From positions 1 through 8,491 of the forward strand of contig CAIYYQ010000217.1 of the NCBI GenBank assembly GCA_903930505.1: a stretch of DNA of 8,491 nt. The letters are read 5' to 3'. Origin of the DNA: Methanobacteriota archaeon. Its GTDB lineage: Archaea > Thermoplasmatota > E2 > DHVEG-1. How positions within the stretch are numbered: position 1 is the stretch's first letter; each line of letters starts with the position of its first letter. Of this stretch, positions 4,815 to 8,491 are shown piece after piece. Made by a program: the position numbers and the translations under genes. The notes beneath the pieces were generated by a model. It saw only the letters and a list, made by a program, of their open reading frames with translations. It was not told the origin of the DNA and did no database searches.

Positions 4815-5591
4815 GGCTATTGTATACGATCGACATATTTTCTTAATTGTTTTATCACATAACGATTGGTATTGTTTTTTTGGTAGTATCGTATCGCTAA
4901 AAAGAATATTGTAGGGTTCAACAAGATGCGGGTAATGGTGCTTAAGAATTGCCATGAACTGTTGTTTTTGATCACCTTTTAACTCAAGATGTCGATGAAG
5001 CAGATAACGTGCGTGTGCCTTTGATGCTGCTTGTATCAACGACTCAAACTCAGCGTCCACAATATAGGGGAGAATAGGGATGATGGCGACACCTGTTTTA
5101 ATTTTTTTCTCAGTAAGTTTAGTAATCATTTGCAGACGATTCTGGGGAGATGCGACAGAGAGTTCGAAGATCTGAGCTGTTTTTTTTGCATATGCAACAA
5201 AACTCACGGTCACCTGGGCATCCATTGAGGAAAGCAGATCGATATCACGTTGTACAAGTAAGGATTTTGTGAGAATATGACAAGGAAAATTATATTCGTG
5301 GATTACCTCAAGCAGCCTTCTGGTTAATTTTTGGGTTTCTTCAATGGATTGATAGGGGTCATGGACCGATCCTATGATGATTACTCCTTTATGAAGTTTG
5401 GTGATTTCTTCTTTGAGTTTCTCTACGGCATTGGTTTTCACAACAACGGTATCCTTTGTTGCAGAATCACAGTACACACATCCAAAGGAGCATTTCTGAT
5501 ACGGATCAATCGTGTATCGCCCGTGAAAAAGACTGTCTTTTCGTGTAATGATATTTACAATTGAAGAACACGTGACATCGTGAGTGTTCAT
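4800..5591 (-). CDS. SplB-like radical SAM protein
   Basis: The 263-residue protein has the radical SAM iron-sulfur motif CX3CX2C at C34, C38 and C41 (YQKCSFGCVYC), preceded by YTIDPYQKC. That is the arrangement of the COG1533 (SplB/Rv2578c-type) group, which usually reads NPYRGC. Further family landmarks are GSVHDPYQSIEE (75-86), ILTKSLLVQRDIDLL (106-120), TVSF (128-131), the SPQNRLQMITKL block (148-159) and PILPYIVD (172-179). Proteins of this group cleave SAM to a deoxyadenosyl radical. The name comes from spore photoproduct lyase, but most members, including this one, have no proven substrate. It starts 2 nt after the argS stop and is probably co-transcribed and translationally linked. 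AAAGGAA about 9 nt upstream can serve as ribosome binding site. DNA repair is only one possible role; tRNA or protein modification is equally open. Confidence 0.87.
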   Translation of the reverse strand: MNTHDVTCSSIVNIITRKDSLFHGRYTIDPYQKCSFGCVYCDSATKDTVVVKTNAVEKLKEEITKLHKGVIIIGSVHDPYQSIEETQKLTRRLLEVIHEYNFPCHILTKSLLVQRDIDLLSSMDAQVTVSFVAYAKKTAQIFELSVASPQNRLQMITKLTEKKIKTGVAIIPILPYIVDAEFESLIQAASKAHARYLLHRHLELKGDQKQQFMAILKHHYPHLVEPYNILFSDTILPKKQYQSLCDKTIKKICRSYTIAEKIR

Positions 5592-5593
5592 TT

Positions 5594-7342
5594 TTACATT
5601 TCCTTTGGCGCAGTGATACCAAGTAAATCCAAACCATTTGAAAGCACGATACGTGTTGCATCAACAACTGCAAGTCGCGATGCACGCAACATCACATTTT
5701 CCTCAGGGAGCACCGGGCAATCACGATAGAACTGATTAAACAACGACGCAGTTTCAAACAAATAGCTTGCGATAAGATGCGGTCTATAACCTGTACATGC
5801 CTCGTCAATAACCAATGGGAATCGTGCGAGTTGTTTCACTAGTCGAAGTTCTGAATCATGGATTAACGACACATGGTCTGTCTTCTCGCGTGCATCTTTA
5901 GCTTTCGTAAGAATACTGCATGCCCGCGCATGAGCATACTGAATAAAAGGAACAGCGTTTCCCTCGAAATTCAATGCTTCCTCCCATTTGAACATGATAT
6001 CTTTCTCAGGTTGAACCTTAATTATGTTGTACCGTAACGCACCGATTCCCACGATCTCAGCAATCTTTTTCATCGCAGATTCAGAAAGCTCTGAACCACG
6101 ACGTTTTTTTACTTCCTCATATGCCCGTTCAATGCATTCATCAATAAGCTCATCAAGGTAGACAACTCGACCGCGTCTCGTCGACATTTTCCCGTCCGGA
6201 AGAGAAACAAAAGCATAAAAAATAGGCGTCGGTAGCGTCTGTACACCAAGCAATTGTAACGCAACTTCAACTTGTTTTGACTCAAGTTTATGATCCTCCC
6301 CAAGAACATTAATAAGCACATCCGCTTGTGTTGCTTTCCAGAGATGATAGGCGATGTCTCGTGTCGCATAGAGGCTTGTACCATCTGCACGCGTAAAGAA
6401 AAACTTTGTACTGCGTCCTGAGACGCCAAATGATTCGACATCCAAATACCATGCGCCATTCTCCTCAGAACAATATTTTGTTTTTTTCAGATTTTTAATC
6501 ACAGATTCAACGCTTTTATCTTTCACAAACAACGATTCAGGGACATAACGATCAATTGTAATGTTGATCCGACAAAGACTAGCATTGATTCCTTCCAACA
6601 CTGGTGCATAAGCCGCATGGATCATATCAAGTGTGCCTGTATCACATTCTTCAATTTTTTTTATTAAATCGTTTATCTGCTGGGCAACTGTTTCATCTTC
6701 ATCCATCTGCTTGTTAGCTGCTTGATAAAAACCAACGTTTTCATGATCAGGTTTACCATAGTCAGATCGTACAACATCCTTTGTATCAATATGATGAATC
6801 CCCCAGGCAAGAATCGCAACTTGTTTTCCCATATCATCAAGATAAAACTGAGATTTTACATCGTAACCCGCTGCCCGAAAAATTCGAACAACGGTATCCC
6901 CGATGATCGGGTTACGAGCACGTCCAACATGGAGCGGCCCATTTGGGTTTGCAGAAGTATGCTCAATGATAACTTTTTTATTCTTTTTCGAAAGATGCCC
7001 ATAGGTTTCTTTTTTCGAAAGAATAGACTCAAGGGTTGAAGAAACAAGATGTTTGGTGTTTACAAAGAAGTTAACATATCCGCCCTTTGCTTCAACACGA
7101 TCAATCCATTTATGTTTCTCTATTTTTGAAACAATCTTCAAAGCAATAGCCTGCGGGGATTTTTTTGCGATTGGAGCCAAAGGAAAACAGGGGAACGAAA
7201 AATCGCCAAGCTTTTCCAAAGGTGTATCTAATTTGATACTACAAGTATACTGTAAAGCAGATAAAGCCTTCTGAAGCGCAGATGTGAGTTCCTTTTTACA
7301 CTCATCAAATGGATAATTCATCGAAATCGAAAAGAAATTCAT
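5594..7342 (-). CDS. argS: Arginyl-tRNA synthetase
   Basis: The 582-residue class I synthetase charges tRNA-Arg with arginine in the cytoplasm. The N-terminal Add-1-type tRNA-binding domain spans about 1-110, with GDFSFPCFPLA near 46-56. The HIGH-like signature is in ANPNGPLHVGRARNP (131-145). FYLDDMGKQ at 166-174 and GTSLYATRDIAYH at 321-333 are family landmarks. The KMSKS loop is DGKMSTRRG (383-391). The C-terminal DALR anticodon-binding domain runs from about 462 to 582 (NAVPFIQYAHARACS, ending GLDLLGITAPKEM). The length is normal for the family, so the gene looks intact. ATG at 7340-7342 is used; the ATG at 7319-7321 (MNYPFDECKK) is an alternative, and neither has a good ribosome binding site. 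It lies 47 nt after the PAC2 gene and 2 nt before the radical SAM gene. Confidence 0.97.
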   Translation of the reverse strand: MNFFSISMNYPFDECKKELTSALQKALSALQYTCSIKLDTPLEKLGDFSFPCFPLAPIAKKSPQAIALKIVSKIEKHKWIDRVEAKGGYVNFFVNTKHLVSSTLESILSKKETYGHLSKKNKKVIIEHTSANPNGPLHVGRARNPIIGDTVVRIFRAAGYDVKSQFYLDDMGKQVAILAWGIHHIDTKDVVRSDYGKPDHENVGFYQAANKQMDEDETVAQQINDLIKKIEECDTGTLDMIHAAYAPVLEGINASLCRINITIDRYVPESLFVKDKSVESVIKNLKKTKYCSEENGAWYLDVESFGVSGRSTKFFFTRADGTSLYATRDIAYHLWKATQADVLINVLGEDHKLESKQVEVALQLLGVQTLPTPIFYAFVSLPDGKMSTRRGRVVYLDELIDECIERAYEEVKKRRGSELSESAMKKIAEIVGIGALRYNIIKVQPEKDIMFKWEEALNFEGNAVPFIQYAHARACSILTKAKDAREKTDHVSLIHDSELRLVKQLARFPLVIDEACTGYRPHLIASYLFETASLFNQFYRDCPVLPEENVMLRASRLAVVDATRIVLSNGLDLLGITAPKEM

Positions 7343-7361
7343 CCTTTAAAGCATTTGCATC

Positions 7362-7369
7362 AAAAAAAA
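7362..7369 (-). terminator. T8 run between the PAC2 and argS genes
   Basis: Eight consecutive T on the coding strand lie 20 nt after the PAC2 stop and 19 nt before argS. This could end part of the upstream transcript, making argS partly independent, or it may simply be spacer. Confidence 0.3.
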
Positions 7370-7389
7370 GATGAACAAAGAAAACTGAT

Positions 7390-8157
7390 TTATCCAATAT
7401 AGCGAAGATCATCAGTTTTTTCCCTAGAAAGACCCTCAATTTCCTGCAGCTGCTGAGCAATGAACTCTATCTCCTTTGCTTTTTTCTCAAGCGAAGAAAG
7501 ATCAACATCACCAAGGTTCGTTATTTTCGTCAACACCTTAAGCACCGCTTTTGCACTCTTCGGATCAACCAGATACCCAGGTGTTTCACCCATGAAACAT
7601 ACGCCCTCAAACCCACGTAATTTCCCAAGACCAAGAAGCAGTCCACTCGCACCAATGATGCCGCCACCAGGCTCATTTTTCCGAAACACAGCACCAAATT
7701 TCTTAATTTTTTTCACAAGAGCGGCATCAGTTGTAGCAAAAAGGACTTTTGGGTCTTTGATTTCATGACCAAGACCATACCCACCAAGTGTATACATCTG
7801 TTTCACACCAAACTCTTCTACAACATCAAGGATTTTCTCAGCAAGCTCATATTGCCCCTGCGCAGACAACGCCTGATAATCACCAGTCAGAAAAACAATA
7901 TCCCGCTGATTCTTTTTCTTTGCGAGCCAATAAAAAAACTCGTTATTTACAAGTTTCACAGTTCCATCAGGGTTAATAAACACCTGCGGAGGAAAATCTT
8001 TACAATACACCTCAGCAAATTTCTTTGCGCCAACCATCTCAATAAGATGCTCAACAGCTACTTTTCCAACATTACCAATACCCGGAAGACCTTCTATAAA
8101 GATCGGGTTTTTTAGCTTTGGTTTCTTCCCCACATATTTAATAAAAACGTTATCCAT
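7390..8157 (-). CDS. PAC2-family protein (proteasome assembly chaperone homologue)
   Basis: The 255-residue protein is a typical archaeal COG2047/PAC2-family member, related to the eukaryotic chaperones that help build 20S proteasome alpha rings. Landmarks are FIEGLPGIGNVGKVAVEHLI (20-39), FLTGDYQALSAQGQYELAEK (89-108), YTLGGYGLG (122-130), the glycine-rich PGGGIIGASGLLLGLGKLRG (163-182) and CFMGETPGYLVDPKSA (187-202). Residues 216-246 form a charged helix, probably a short coiled coil. The chain ends LRYIG; tails with a penultimate Tyr (HbYX) dock on proteasome rings, but here Tyr is third from the end, so docking is uncertain. The ATG at 8155-8157 lies 3 nt after the nop10 stop, within a tight operon. 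Assignment to the family is secure, but the exact client in this organism is inferred. Confidence 0.93.
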   Translation of the reverse strand: MDNVFIKYVGKKPKLKNPIFIEGLPGIGNVGKVAVEHLIEMVGAKKFAEVYCKDFPPQVFINPDGTVKLVNNEFFYWLAKKKNQRDIVFLTGDYQALSAQGQYELAEKILDVVEEFGVKQMYTLGGYGLGHEIKDPKVLFATTDAALVKKIKKFGAVFRKNEPGGGIIGASGLLLGLGKLRGFEGVCFMGETPGYLVDPKSAKAVLKVLTKITNLGDVDLSSLEKKAKEIEFIAQQLQEIEGLSREKTDDLRYIG

Positions 8158-8160
8158 GGT

Positions 8161-8325
8161 TTACACATTCTTTTGCAGTTGTTTAAGTTTTCTTCTATAT
8201 TTACCATAATGATCCTGCGGCGAATATCGCGCTGGTTTCGGCGACCCGGTATTTGCTTTGCACACAGGACAGACATCGTTCATCGTGTATCGTTTACACG
8301 TAGAACAATACTGAAGCGTTGACAT
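8161..8325 (-). CDS. nop10: H/ACA ribonucleoprotein protein Nop10
   Basis: The 54-residue protein carries the archaeal Nop10 zinc ribbon: C7 and C10 (YCSTC), then C19 and C22 (VCPVC). The conserved core is PKPARYSPQDHYGKYRRKLK (29-48), in which the R-(Y/F)-S-P-(Q/E)-D-x-Y-G-x-YRR pattern is diagnostic. With Cbf5, Gar1 and L7Ae, Nop10 forms the guide-RNA-directed pseudouridine synthase of ribosomal RNA. The ATG (8323-8325) follows the aIF2-alpha stop with no spacer, so translation is probably coupled. The aIF2-alpha/nop10/PAC2 order is a recurrent archaeal arrangement. The slightly extended tail QLQKNV is unremarkable. Confidence 0.96.
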   Translation of the reverse strand: MSTLQYCSTCKRYTMNDVCPVCKANTGSPKPARYSPQDHYGKYRRKLKQLQKNV

Positions 8326-8491
8326 TTATTCCTCTATCTCACGCTGAAATTCACATTTACCGTTATGTTTTTTCAGGTATGCTGCAGCTTTATCCACTGC
8401 TTTTTTCATTTGATCTTCAGCAACTTTATAATCCGGTGCCTTCACAGTAATCATGTACCGTGGCGCACCAATGTAACTTAGCTTAATAGTA
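8326..8491 (-). CDS. Translation initiation factor aIF2 alpha subunit, C-terminal 54 residues
   Basis: The frame enters from the right edge and ends with TAA at 8326-8328. The visible part begins TIKLSYIGAPRYMITVKAPD, followed by the helix AEDQMKKAVDKAAAYLKKHN, and ends CEFQREIEE. The SY(I/V)GAPRY-x(5)-APDY pattern is the C-terminal domain of aIF2-alpha, the part that contacts aIF2-gamma in the factor that brings initiator tRNA to the ribosome. The N-terminal S1 domain lies outside the window. The stop is directly abutted by the nop10 start. Confidence 0.93.
   Translation of the reverse strand, partial: TIKLSYIGAPRYMITVKAPDYKVAEDQMKKAVDKAAAYLKKHNGKCEFQREIEE

Noticed and set aside
6109..7274. 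Several medium-length frames on both strands inside argS
   Set aside because: They are shadows of the argS reading frame, which carries all expected synthetase motifs without interruption.

Overview
The window is archaeal DNA, A+T-rich by eye. The right half carries genes found only in archaea and eukaryotes: the C-terminus of aIF2-alpha, the H/ACA RNP protein Nop10 and a PAC2-family proteasome-assembly-chaperone homologue, followed by an arginyl-tRNA synthetase. Starts are preceded by A/T-rich TATA-like boxes and by GGAGG/GGTGA-type ribosome binding sites. The aIF2-alpha/Nop10/PAC2 order points to a euryarchaeal-type genome. A Thermoplasmata-related uncultured lineage is my guess, but the sequence does not prove it.

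Layout. (1) Positions 1-1333, minus strand: the N-terminal 444 residues of a large secreted or surface protein. It has a signal peptide and Ig-like modules opening with Asp/Gly-rich loops, and it continues beyond the left edge. (2) 1334-2082: about 750 bp without a convincing gene. It holds the surface-protein promoter and then a degenerate array of ~23-24-bp direct repeats. (3) 2083-2671: a PIN-domain nuclease gene overlapping a 44-codon partner gene, a likely toxin-antitoxin pair. A second small cluster of the same repeats follows at 2722-2767, so the pair is bracketed by them. (4) 2868-3245, minus: a winged-helix regulator whose promoter contains a clean palindrome. Divergent to it is a decayed gene (3399-3662, plus) with two frameshifts and an in-frame UAG. 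(5) 3738-4103, minus: a stand-alone response-regulator receiver domain. (6) 4296-4793, plus: an unrecognised two-part protein. (7) 4800-8491, minus: a compact housekeeping run, in transcription order aIF2-alpha, nop10, PAC2, argS and an SplB-like radical SAM gene. Junctions in this run are 0, 3, 47 and 2 nt.

The right part is conserved translation and ribosome-biogenesis machinery. The left and middle (about 1-3700) look like accessory DNA: a mosaic surface protein, repeat clusters, a toxin-antitoxin-like module, a self-regulating regulator and a pseudogene. The strongest unexplained signals are the 23-bp repeat clusters around the PIN pair, the triple-lesion pseudogene, the palindrome over the regulator's TATA region, and a sharp codon-usage change inside the surface protein. 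I found no complete new system that can be demonstrated from sequence alone.
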